Below, piece by piece: positions 33,745-41,431 of a stretch of DNA of 64,000 bases. A program made the translations under genes and the position numbers. The notes beneath the pieces are model-generated. The model had not been told where the DNA came from. It made no database searches and saw only the letters and a program-made list of their open reading frames with translations. The first letter of the stretch is position 1. Each line of letters starts with the position of its first letter. Origin of the DNA: JADKCZ01 sp963786945 (GTDB taxonomy: Bacteria > Myxococcota > Myxococcia > Myxococcales > Anaeromyxobacteraceae); the NCBI GenBank assembly GCA_963786945.1, contig CAWBAO010000003.1:806001-870000 (forward strand), given 5' to 3'.

Positions 33745-34233
33745 TCACACCGGATACGCCCCCACGTCCCTGAGCTCCCACGGCGGCGCGGCCGCCAGCA
33801 GCTGCGCCACGGTCCGGCCGGTCCCCGGCACCAGCCGCCCGCCACAGAGCTCGGCCAGCGGCTGCAGCACGAAGCGGCGCGCGCCCAGCGACGGGTGCGG
33901 GATCACCAGCCCCGGCCCGGCCACGGGGGCGTCGCCGTGGAGGAGCAGGTCGAGGTCGAGGGTGCGCGCCCCCCAGCGGACGTCGCGGCGCCGGCGGGCC
34001 CGGCGCTCCACCGCCTGCAGCGCGGCCAGCAGCGCCCGCGGCGGCAGCGTGGTCTCCAGCTCCAGCACGGCGTTGAGGTAGCGCGGCTGGGGCGGCCCCA
34101 GCGGCGCCGAGTCCCAGACCCGCGAGCCGCGCACCACGGCCACGCCGGGCGTGGCCCGCAGCGCCCGGGCCGCCAGCGCCAGCCAGGCCCAGCGATCACC
34201 GAGGTTGGCGCCGACGCCCACGAAGGCCCGCAT
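33745..34233 (-). CDS. folK: 2-amino-4-hydroxy-6-hydroxymethyldihydropteridine pyrophosphokinase
   Basis: A 162-residue HPPK enzyme of folate synthesis, which transfers pyrophosphate from ATP to hydroxymethyl-dihydropterin. Diagnostic stretches are VGVGANLGDR at the N-terminus, PRYLNAVLELETTLPPRALL, RWGARTLDLDLLLHG with the Mg2+-binding aspartates, and VIPHPSLGARRFVLQPLAEL. Length is standard. No other folate gene is adjacent. The ATG start at 34233 begins directly at the first beta strand. Confidence 0.93.
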   Translation of the reverse strand: MRAFVGVGANLGDRWAWLALAARALRATPGVAVVRGSRVWDSAPLGPPQPRYLNAVLELETTLPPRALLAALQAVERRARRRRDVRWGARTLDLDLLLHGDAPVAGPGLVIPHPSLGARRFVLQPLAELCGGRLVPGTGRTVAQLLAAAPPWELRDVGAYPV

Positions 34234-34329
34234 GGCGCAGTCCTAGCCCGGCGCGCCCCGGACCGCCACCGCCCGGCCGGTGGCGGCGGGCCTTCGCGGC
34301 GGTTCCGGCACGAGGTGTGGCCCCCGGCT

Positions 34330-35745
34330 TCACGCCGCGCGCGGACGGGTGCTGGACGCCACCCAGGCCGGGTTCCGGTCGTGCATGGCGGCCAGCAGGC
34401 CGACCATCCGGCCCATGACCTGCACCGGGTCGGCCTCGCCGGAGACCGCCTCCTGGACGCCCGCGGCCACCGCGTGGGCGGCGTAGGCCCCGGCCGCGTA
34501 CTTCCCCGCCGCCGCGTTCGCTCCGGACTTCCCCCCTCCGGCGCCGCCGGGCCGGAGGCTGCGGCGCAGCTCGGCCACGATCGCCTCGTCGGAGTCCCGC
34601 CAGTCCTGGATCTGGAGCAGCGTGCGCCCCTCCAGCGAGGCCAGCGGCGTCTGGACGATGGCCCGCGCCACCGCGGCCGCCGAGGCCTTGGCCACGCCGG
34701 CGGTCACCGCCGTGTCGCCCAGGTGGATCCGGCCGAGGTCCCGGTCGGCCTCGGCGATCAGCCGGTTGGCCCACTGCGACGCCCCCTTGAAGGAGAGCAG
34801 CCGCACCGTCTCCGCCGCCAGGTAGGCGCGGGCCAGGTCGGCCGGGTGCTGGTCCTCCGCCTCCCCGTCGGTGCGGAGCGCCGGCGCACCGCCCCAGGCG
34901 CCGTTCATCCCGCGGAAGTACCCGATCAGCCCCTCGGCCGCGGCCGGCCCCATGTTGAGCACCCCGAGCACGTCGGCCGCGGTCTCGTCAATCCGGTCGG
35001 CCCAGTAGTCAGCCACGACCGGGGCCGACTTCCCGGCCAGCAGCTCCCTCCTCACCACCCTGGCCAGCTCGTCACCCAGGCCGTGATCGGCCTCCAGCAG
35101 GTCGTGGCCGGCCACCTCGTGGGCCAGGGCCGGCCACGCCAGCAGGCCGGAGCTGGCGTTGGCGGCCGGCAGGCTCACCACCGCCGCCTTCACGCCGATG
35201 GAGGCGGTGGCGCTCACCGGCCAGGTGTAGGGACCGGTCTCGGCGCTCCCCCAGCGGACCAGCGGTGGCAGGAGGCCGCCCTCCGGGGGCTTCACCCCCT
35301 GCCTCCCCTCGGCGGCCAGGAAGCCGTCGTAGAGGTCGCTGACCACCTCCTGGAAGGCGGCGGTGGCCCGGGCCTGGTAGCCCTCGCCGTGCTGCAGGAC
35401 CGCCTGCGCCACGTCGAGCAGCAGGCGCGCCTCGCCCTCCCGGTCGGGATCCTCGGCCAGCAGGCGGGCGAACCCGGCCGCGCCGAGCCGGTCGAGCCGG
35501 CGCAGCACGGGATCGACGACCGCCTTGCGGTACGGCGCCGGCAGGCTGGCCTCGGCCCGCGCCAGGCGCGCCCGGAGGGTGGCGAAGGCCAGGGGATCGG
35601 CGGGGCCGTCGCCGCCCGCCAGGGCCGCCAGTTGCGCGTCCTCGACGCAGGCCGGCAACCCCGCCAGCACGGTCGGGTCGGGGGGTGGGCGGGTGACGAC
35701 GGCGGGGTGAAGGGGGATGGCGGTGGAGACGGCGGTCAGGTTCAT
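34330..35745 (-). CDS. hypothetical protein with an HExxxH metallopeptidase-like motif
   Basis: A 471-residue protein I cannot place in a family. Its central part has ALAHEVAGHDLLEADHG, where His209, Glu210 and His214 form an HExxxH motif, followed 40 residues later by RIDETAADVLGV (Glu254 or Asp258 as a possible third ligand). That arrangement resembles zinc peptidases with a glutamate third ligand, and the motif spacing is the same as in TldD. No signal peptide is seen. The C-terminal part is helical and has a Gly/Ala-rich segment near residues 400-430. The start at ATG 35745 has a GGGAGC sequence just upstream. Catalysis is inference. Confidence 0.6.
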   Translation of the reverse strand: MNLTAVSTAIPLHPAVVTRPPPDPTVLAGLPACVEDAQLAALAGGDGPADPLAFATLRARLARAEASLPAPYRKAVVDPVLRRLDRLGAAGFARLLAEDPDREGEARLLLDVAQAVLQHGEGYQARATAAFQEVVSDLYDGFLAAEGRQGVKPPEGGLLPPLVRWGSAETGPYTWPVSATASIGVKAAVVSLPAANASSGLLAWPALAHEVAGHDLLEADHGLGDELARVVRRELLAGKSAPVVADYWADRIDETAADVLGVLNMGPAAAEGLIGYFRGMNGAWGGAPALRTDGEAEDQHPADLARAYLAAETVRLLSFKGASQWANRLIAEADRDLGRIHLGDTAVTAGVAKASAAAVARAIVQTPLASLEGRTLLQIQDWRDSDEAIVAELRRSLRPGGAGGGKSGANAAAGKYAAGAYAAHAVAAGVQEAVSGEADPVQVMGRMVGLLAAMHDRNPAWVASSTRPRAA

Positions 35746-35927
35746 GCGGGCTCCCGGGTCGGTCCGACCCGAGCCCGATTGCCATGACCGTGCCGGCGCG
35801 CGGGCGCGCCAATCGTGCGCCGCCGCCCGTCGCCACGGGTGCTTGCGCGGCCGCTCCCGTCAGGCGGCCGAGGCCGCGTGCGCACCGCGGCCGCCGGGGT
35901 GCGCGCCGCGGCCGGGCGCGAGGCCCG

Positions 35928-36679
35928 TCAGCTCACCGGGTTTCGCAGCACGCCCAGCCCGCCCACCTCGACCTCGACCACGTCGCCGGGCTGGATGCGG
36001 CCGACGCCCTCGGGCGTGCCGGTGGCCACCACGTCACCCGGGAGCAGCGTCATGATCCCGGAGATGAAGGCGAGCAGGGCGTAGGCATCGAAGATCATGT
36101 CGCGGGTGGACCCGCGCTGCCGCTCGGCGCCGTTGACCCGGCAGGTGACGGCCAGGTCCGACGGATCGAGGCCGGTGTCGATCCAGGGTCCCACCGGGCA
36201 GAAGGTGTCGAACCCCTTGGCGCGGGTGAACTGCTTCTCCTCCCGCTGGATGTCGCGGGCGGTGACGTCGTTGAGGCAGGCGTAGCCGAAGATGGCCTGC
36301 CGGGCCTCGGCGGCCCCGGCCCGGGAGAGGGCGCGCCCCACCACCACCGCCAGCTCCGCCTCGTGCTGCACGTCGGACGACTGGGGCGGGCAGCGGATGG
36401 GCTCCTGCGGGCCGATCACCGCGCTGGGCGGCTTGAGGAACAGGAGCGGCTGCTTCGGCACCTCGTTGCCCAGCTCGCGCGCGTGGGCCAGGTAGTTGCG
36501 CCCGACGCAGACCACCTTGCTGGGCCGCACCGGGGCCAGCAGCGTCACCTCGGACAGGGCCAGCGGCTTCCCCTCGGGCAGGCCGCCGGCCCACGGCTCG
36601 GCGGTGAGGGGCCGGACCCGGTCGCCCTCGACCACGCCCCAGCGCTCCCCCCGCCGTGGCGGTACCGGCAGGTCCTCAC
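35928..36679 (-). CDS. fumarylacetoacetate hydrolase family protein, frame-broken near its start
   Basis: The body is an FAH-fold hydrolase/isomerase/decarboxylase: VVCVGRNYLAHARELGNE, HEAELAVVVGR with metal-binding Glu residues, NDVTARDIQREEKQF, KGFDTFCPVGPWI and VATGTPEGVGRIQPGD. As printed, the intact frame begins at GTG 36635, missing the usual first residues. A GTG at 36679, overlapping the dapB stop codon, starts VRTCRYRHGGG in another frame; adding one base to the six-C run 36647-36652 joins it as RYRHGGGERWGVVEGDRVRPL, exactly the usual FAH start. The gene ends the lysine operon. Substrates of this family range over ring-cleavage products; none is implied by the neighbours. Confidence 0.85.
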
Positions 36680-37485
36680 GCCGTCCTCCCGAACCCGAGC
36701 ACGTCGGCCATGTCGTAGAGGCCGGGCGCCCGTCCCGGGAGCCAGGCGGCGGCGCGCACCGCCCCGCGCGCGAACTGCTCGCGGGCGGTGGCGCGGTGGG
36801 TCAGCTCCAGCCGCTCGCCCTCGCCGCAGAAGTAGACGGTGTGCTCCCCCACGATGTCGCCGCCCCGCACGGTCTGGACGCCGATCTCGCGCGCCGGCCG
36901 CTCGCCGATCATGCCGTGGCGGGCGTAGGTGAGGTCGGCGGCGGGGTCCCGGCCCAGGGCCGCGGCCGCCACCTCGGCCAGCCTCATGGCCGTGCCGCTG
37001 GGCGCGTCCTTCTTCTTCTTGTGGTGCAGCTCGACGATCTCGACGTCGTAGGCGTCGCCCAGCACCGCCGCCGCCTGCCGGACCAGCTCGAAGAGGACGT
37101 TCACGCCCACGCTCATGTTGGGGGAGAGCAGCACCGGGATGCGGGTGGCGGCGGCCGCCACCCGGGCCCGGGCCCCGGCCGTGAAGCCGGTCGAGCCGAT
37201 CACCAGCGGCACGCCGGCGGCGGCGCAGGCCTCGGCGTGGGCCGCCGAGGCCTCGAAGTGGGTGAAGTCGATCACCGCGCCGGCGCCGGGGAGCGCCGGC
37301 TCCAGCGCCTCGACCACCCGGACGCCACCGGGCGGCAGGCCGGCCAGCGCGCAGGCGTCCTGGCCGAGGGCGCCCGGGGCCCGGTCCACCGCGCCGTGCA
37401 GCCGGAGCAGGTCGGAGGCGACCACCCGCCGGACAATCTCGCGCCCCATCCGTCCGGCGGCGCCGCTCACCACCACGTTGATCAT
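36676..37485 (-). CDS. dapB: 4-hydroxy-tetrahydrodipicolinate reductase
   Basis: A 269-residue NAD(P)H-dependent reductase of the diaminopimelate/lysine pathway. It contains VVVSGAAGRMGREIVRRV (nucleotide-binding), VIDFTHFEASAAHAEAC, GSTGFTAGARARV, SPNMSVGVNVLFEL and the catalytic block ELHHKKKKDAPSGTAMRL. GGAGGAGCCCG precedes ATG 37485. It follows dapA on the same strand after 47 bases, and its stop codon overlaps the probable GTG start of the FAH hydrolase gene. Confidence 0.96.
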   Translation of the reverse strand: MINVVVSGAAGRMGREIVRRVVASDLLRLHGAVDRAPGALGQDACALAGLPPGGVRVVEALEPALPGAGAVIDFTHFEASAAHAEACAAAGVPLVIGSTGFTAGARARVAAAATRIPVLLSPNMSVGVNVLFELVRQAAAVLGDAYDVEIVELHHKKKKDAPSGTAMRLAEVAAAALGRDPAADLTYARHGMIGERPAREIGVQTVRGGDIVGEHTVYFCGEGERLELTHRATAREQFARGAVRAAAWLPGRAPGLYDMADVLGFGRTA

Positions 37486-37532
37486 CGGGCTCCTCCGCCC
37501 GGCGAGCCGGGCCCTGGCCAGCTCGAGTGGGA

Positions 37533-38417
37533 TCAGGCCAGCTTCAGGCCGAACCGCTGCATGGCGGCGCGGACCCTGGCGAGGCTGGCCTCCGAGACCG
37601 GCGCCAGCGGCAGCCGGATCTCGGGCCCGGCCCGGCCCAGCAGCGCCACGCCGGCCTTGACCGGGCCCGGGTTGGTCTCGACGAACATCATGCGGTTGAG
37701 CTCCGCCATGGCCACCTGCAGCGCGAGGGCCTTGGCCAGGTCGCCGGCCCGGCAGGCCACCACCAGCTCCTTCATGGCGCGCGGCGCGATGTTGGCCACC
37801 ACCGAGATGACGCCGTGCCCGCCGCAGGCGATGTAGGGCAGCACCGTGAAGTCGTCGCCGGACAGGTAGGCCAGCCCGTCCCGGCCGCACAGCTCCACCA
37901 GCTGGACCTGCCGGTCCATGTTGGCGGTGGCCTCCTTGATCCCGCAGATGGCGCCGGCCTTGACGAGGCGGGCCACGGTCTCCGGCAGCAGGTCCACCGC
38001 GGTGCGCGACGGGACGTTGTAGGCCACCACCGGGAAATGGGCCGCCTCCCACAGCGCCTGGTAGTGGCGGAACAGCCCCTCCTGCGTGGGCTTGTTGTAG
38101 TAGGGCGTGACCACCAGCGCGGCGTCGGCCTTCAGCTCCCGGGCCGCCTTCACGCCCTCGATGGCCTCGTGGGTGGCGTTGGAGCCGGCCCCGGCGATGA
38201 CCAGGGCGCGCCCCCGCACCTGCGCCACCACGGTCTTCACCACCTCGTAGCGCTCCCGGGCGGTGAGCGTGGCGCTCTCCCCGGTGGTGCCGCAGGGGAT
38301 GATGCCGTCGGTCCCCTCCGCCAGCTGCCACTCGCACAGCTCGCGCAGGCTCCCGTGGTCGACGGCCCCGTCCTTCATGGGGGTGACGATGGCCACCATC
38401 GATCCTTCGAGGCGCAT
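37533..38417 (-). CDS. dapA: 4-hydroxy-tetrahydrodipicolinate synthase
   Basis: A 294-residue TIM-barrel aldolase that condenses pyruvate with aspartate semialdehyde, the committed step of the lysine/diaminopimelate branch. The key motifs are GTTGESATLTARERYEVV, VVTPYYNKPTQEGLFRHY, VVAYNVPSRTAVDL with the catalytic Tyr, and ICGIKEATANMD with the Schiff-base Lys. Length is normal. It follows lysA by 47 bases in the same operon. Confidence 0.97.
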   Translation of the reverse strand: MRLEGSMVAIVTPMKDGAVDHGSLRELCEWQLAEGTDGIIPCGTTGESATLTARERYEVVKTVVAQVRGRALVIAGAGSNATHEAIEGVKAARELKADAALVVTPYYNKPTQEGLFRHYQALWEAAHFPVVAYNVPSRTAVDLLPETVARLVKAGAICGIKEATANMDRQVQLVELCGRDGLAYLSGDDFTVLPYIACGGHGVISVVANIAPRAMKELVVACRAGDLAKALALQVAMAELNRMMFVETNPGPVKAGVALLGRAGPEIRLPLAPVSEASLARVRAAMQRFGLKLA

Positions 38418-38464
38418 GCAGGACTCCAGGCGGAAGCAGGTTGAGGTGCTGCCGCGAATCTAGC

Positions 38465-39751
38465 CTACCCGGGCCGGGGTCGGAAACGCTTCCGCGCCGG
38501 CGGCGGCAGGGCCTCGCCGCGGATCAGGTCGGGGTAGGTCTCGCGCTCCCGGGCCAGCAGGGCCCGGTCGCCCTCCACCAGCACCTCGGCGGCGCGCGGG
38601 CGCGAGTTGTAGTTGGAGGCCATGGTGAAGCCGTAGGCCCCGGCGGTCCGGACGCAGAGCAGGTCGCCCTCGGCCGGCAGGACCAGCCTGCGGTTGCGGG
38701 CCAGGAAGTCGCCCGACTCGCAGACCGGCCCGACCACGTCGCAGGTGACGGCGCGGGCGCCCCGGGGCGGCGCCACCACCGGCTCGATCTCGTGCCAGGC
38801 GTCGTAGAAGGCCGGCCGGACCAGGTCGTTCATGGCGGCGTCCACCACCACGAAGGTCTTCCGGCCGCTCCGCTTCAGCTGGATGACCCGGGTGATGAGC
38901 ACGCCGGCGTTGCCCACCAGCACCCGGCCCGGCTCGAGGTGGACCTCCCCCGCCCACCCGGCCAGCGCCTTGCGGATGGCCGCGCCGTACTGGGCCGGCG
39001 AGGGCGGCTCCTCGTCGCGGTAGGTGACGCCCAGCCCGCCGCCCACGTCGAGGTGGCGCAGGCGGATGCCGGCGCGCGCCAGGTCGGCGGCCAGCGCCCG
39101 CACCCGTCCCACCGCGTCGACGAAGGGGCGCAGCGTGGTGATCTGCGAGCCGATGTGGCAGGCCACGCCGCGGACGTCGAGGTGCGGATCGGCCACCGCG
39201 GCGTGGTAGAGCCGCCGGGCCTCGGCGACCGGGATGCCGAACTTGGACTCGCGCAGGCCGGTGGCGATGTAGGGGTGGGTCCTGGGATCGACGTCGGGGT
39301 TGACCCGGAGCGCCACCGGGGCGCGGACCTTGAGCCGCCGCGCCACCGCCGAGAGGCGCCGCAGCTCGCCGGCGCTCTCCACGTTGATGGTGCCGACGCC
39401 GGCGTCGAGCGCGAAGGCCAGCTCGTCGTCCCGCTTGCCGACGCCGCTGAAGACCACCTTCCCGGGGCGGCCGCCGGCCTTGAGCACGCGGTAGAGCTCG
39501 CCGCCCGAGACGATGTCGAAGCCGGCCCCGAGCCGGGCGAAGTGGGCCAGCACCGCGAGGTTGGAGTTGGCCTTCACGGCGTAGCAGAGCAGGGCGTCGA
39601 GCCCGCGCAGCGAGCCCTTCAGCACCTTCCAGTGCCGGGTCAGCGTCGCCGTCGAGTAGACGTAGAGCGGCGTGCCGTGGGCCTCGGCGAGGGCGGCCAC
39701 CGGGATCCGCTCGGCGTGGAGCTGGCCACGGCGCGCCTGGAAGTGGTTCAC
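38465..39751 (-). CDS. lysA: diaminopimelate decarboxylase
   Basis: A 428-residue PLP enzyme of fold type III that makes lysine from meso-diaminopimelate. CYAVKANSNLAVL holds the PLP lysine, followed by GAGFDIVSGGELYRVLKAG, HIGSQIT, DVGGGLGVTY, CESGDFLA and the terminal YGFTMASNYNSRPRAAEVL. The GTG start at 39751 overlaps the stop of the small lipoprotein gene (GTGA), so the two are translationally coupled. Decarboxylase and both dap genes in one run imply coordinated supply of lysine and peptidoglycan precursor. Confidence 0.96.
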   Translation of the reverse strand: MNHFQARRGQLHAERIPVAALAEAHGTPLYVYSTATLTRHWKVLKGSLRGLDALLCYAVKANSNLAVLAHFARLGAGFDIVSGGELYRVLKAGGRPGKVVFSGVGKRDDELAFALDAGVGTINVESAGELRRLSAVARRLKVRAPVALRVNPDVDPRTHPYIATGLRESKFGIPVAEARRLYHAAVADPHLDVRGVACHIGSQITTLRPFVDAVGRVRALAADLARAGIRLRHLDVGGGLGVTYRDEEPPSPAQYGAAIRKALAGWAGEVHLEPGRVLVGNAGVLITRVIQLKRSGRKTFVVVDAAMNDLVRPAFYDAWHEIEPVVAPPRGARAVTCDVVGPVCESGDFLARNRRLVLPAEGDLLCVRTAGAYGFTMASNYNSRPRAAEVLVEGDRALLARERETYPDLIRGEALPPPARKRFRPRPG

Positions 39752-39990
39752 CGGGCCGGCTCCGGGGCCGGCGGGGCGGTGGGCGCGGCGGCCGGCTCGG
39801 GGACCGGCGTGACCACCTCCACGCCCGGCGTGATGAAGTCCATGCCCGGCTTGTTCGGATCCTCGGCCGGCCTGAAGAGATCGCTGGGCGGCGACCGGTC
39901 CGGGGCCCCGGCGGCCCGCGGCGGCGCCTTGACGCCACAGGCGGCCAGCCCGGCGCAGAGCAGCGCGGCGGCCGGCGCGCGGCCGCTCAC
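39748..39990 (-). CDS. LptM-like small lipoprotein
   Basis: An 80-residue lipoprotein: a hydrophobic signal AAALLCAGLAACGVKAPPR with the lipobox LAAC followed by G-V-K, the pattern of LptM/YifL-type proteins (CGxKGP). The mature part is Pro/Ala/Glu-rich (DPNKPGMDFITPGVEVVTP) and disordered. In Gammaproteobacteria LptM sits next to dapF/lysA and assists LptD maturation; here it is likewise directly upstream of lysA, overlapping it by four bases, and overlaps argH by four bases (GTGA). The role in LptD assembly is inferred from position and the lipobox. Confidence 0.7.
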   Translation of the reverse strand: MSGRAPAAALLCAGLAACGVKAPPRAAGAPDRSPPSDLFRPAEDPNKPGMDFITPGVEVVTPVPEPAAAPTAPPAPEPAR

Positions 39991-41387
39991 CGGCCCATCC
40001 CCAGCGCCCGCTCCCAGCGGCGCAGCGCTGCGGCCACCGCCCTCGGGCCGGGCGCCCCGGGCAGCTCGCGGCGCGAGAGCGATCGGCGCGCGTCGAAGCA
40101 GCGGAGCACGTCCGGCGCGAAGCGCCGGTGGACCGAGCGCCAGTCGGCGGCCTCGAGCGCGGCCATGGGCTTGCCGAGCCGGGCGGCCAGCTTGGCGGCC
40201 GCCCCGACCGCCTCGTGGGCCTCGCGGAACGGCACGCCACGCTCCACCAGGTACTCGGCGGCGTCGGTGGCCAGCGCCTCGCCGCCACCCAGCGCCTCCT
40301 CCATCCGGTCGGCGTGGAAGGTGGCGGTCTCCACCGCCCCGGCCAGCGCGTCGGCGGTGAGGGCCAGCGCCTCCGGCCCGGAGAGCAGCGGCCGCTTGTC
40401 CTCCTGCAGGTCGCGGTTGTAGCTGAGCGGCAGGTTCTTCACGATGGAGAGCAGCGTCACCAGGTCGCCGATGGCGCGCCCGGCGCGGCCGCGGGCCAGC
40501 TCGCCCACGTCCGGGTTCTTCTTCTGGGGCATCAGCGACGAGCCGGTGGCGAAGGCGTCGTCGAGGGTCATGAAGCCGAACTCGCGCGTGGTCCAGAGGA
40601 CGATCTCCTCGCCGAGCCGGGAGAGGTGGACCGCGGCCAGCGCCACCGCGAAGAGCAGCTCGATGGCGCTGTCGCGATCGCTCACCGCGTCGAGCGAGTT
40701 GGCGGTGACGCCGGCCAGGCCGAGCGCCCGGGCCACGGCCCGGCGGTCCAGCTTCAGGGTGGTGGCGGCCAGCGCGCCGGAGCCCAGCGGGGAGATGGCG
40801 GCGCGCGCCCGCACCTCGGAGAGCCGCTGCCGGTCGCGCCCCAGCATCTCCACGAAGGCGAGCAGGTGGTGGGCCAGCGAGACCGGCTGGGCCCGCTGCA
40901 GGTGGGTGTAGCCGGGGAGGATGGTCCGCTCGTGGCGGCGCGCCTGCCGGCACAGGGCCCGCTGCAGCCCGCCCAGGGCGGCGTCGGTGCGGTCGCAGGC
41001 CCCGACGATGAAGAGCCGCTCGTCGAGCGCCACCTGGTCGTTGCGGCTGCGCCCGGCGTGCAGGTAGCCGGCGTCCCCGCCGGTCAGCTCGCCGAGCCGC
41101 CGCTCCACGTGGGTGTGGACGTCCTCCAGCGCCGGATCGAAGCGGATGGTCCCGGCGGCGAACTCGGCCCGCACCTGGTCGAGCGCCTTGACCAGCCGCC
41201 GGGCCACCGCGGCCGGGACGATCCCCTGCCTGGCCAGCATGGTGACGTGGGCCTGGGAGCCGCGGATGTCCTCGGCGTAGAGGGCGCCGTCGTCCTGGAT
41301 GGAGACGGAGAGGGCCACCAGCCGTGGGTCGGCCTCGCCGGAGAGGGCGGCGCGGGAGACCGGCTTCGCCTTGTTCTTGCGGGTCAT
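39987..41387 (-). CDS. argH: argininosuccinate lyase
   Basis: A 466-residue enzyme of the fumarase/aspartase superfamily, the last step of arginine synthesis. Signatures are DVHTHVERRLGEL, HAGRSRNDQVALDERLF, GYTHLQRAQPVSLAHHLLA, SLDAVSDRDSAIEL with the catalytic region, and GSSLMPQKKNPDVGEL. I chose ATG 41387 (MTRKNKAKPVSRAALSGEAD); a GTG at 41408 is an alternative, and neither has an obvious ribosome-binding site. It is the first gene of the run argH - lipoprotein - lysA - dapA - dapB - FAH. Confidence 0.95.
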   Translation of the reverse strand: MTRKNKAKPVSRAALSGEADPRLVALSVSIQDDGALYAEDIRGSQAHVTMLARQGIVPAAVARRLVKALDQVRAEFAAGTIRFDPALEDVHTHVERRLGELTGGDAGYLHAGRSRNDQVALDERLFIVGACDRTDAALGGLQRALCRQARRHERTILPGYTHLQRAQPVSLAHHLLAFVEMLGRDRQRLSEVRARAAISPLGSGALAATTLKLDRRAVARALGLAGVTANSLDAVSDRDSAIELLFAVALAAVHLSRLGEEIVLWTTREFGFMTLDDAFATGSSLMPQKKNPDVGELARGRAGRAIGDLVTLLSIVKNLPLSYNRDLQEDKRPLLSGPEALALTADALAGAVETATFHADRMEEALGGGEALATDAAEYLVERGVPFREAHEAVGAAAKLAARLGKPMAALEAADWRSVHRRFAPDVLRCFDARRSLSRRELPGAPGPRAVAAALRRWERALGMGR

Positions 41388-41431
41388 TTCGACCGTGGAC
41401 GCTACCACGGCCGGCGCCCGGCGGCGGCGCC

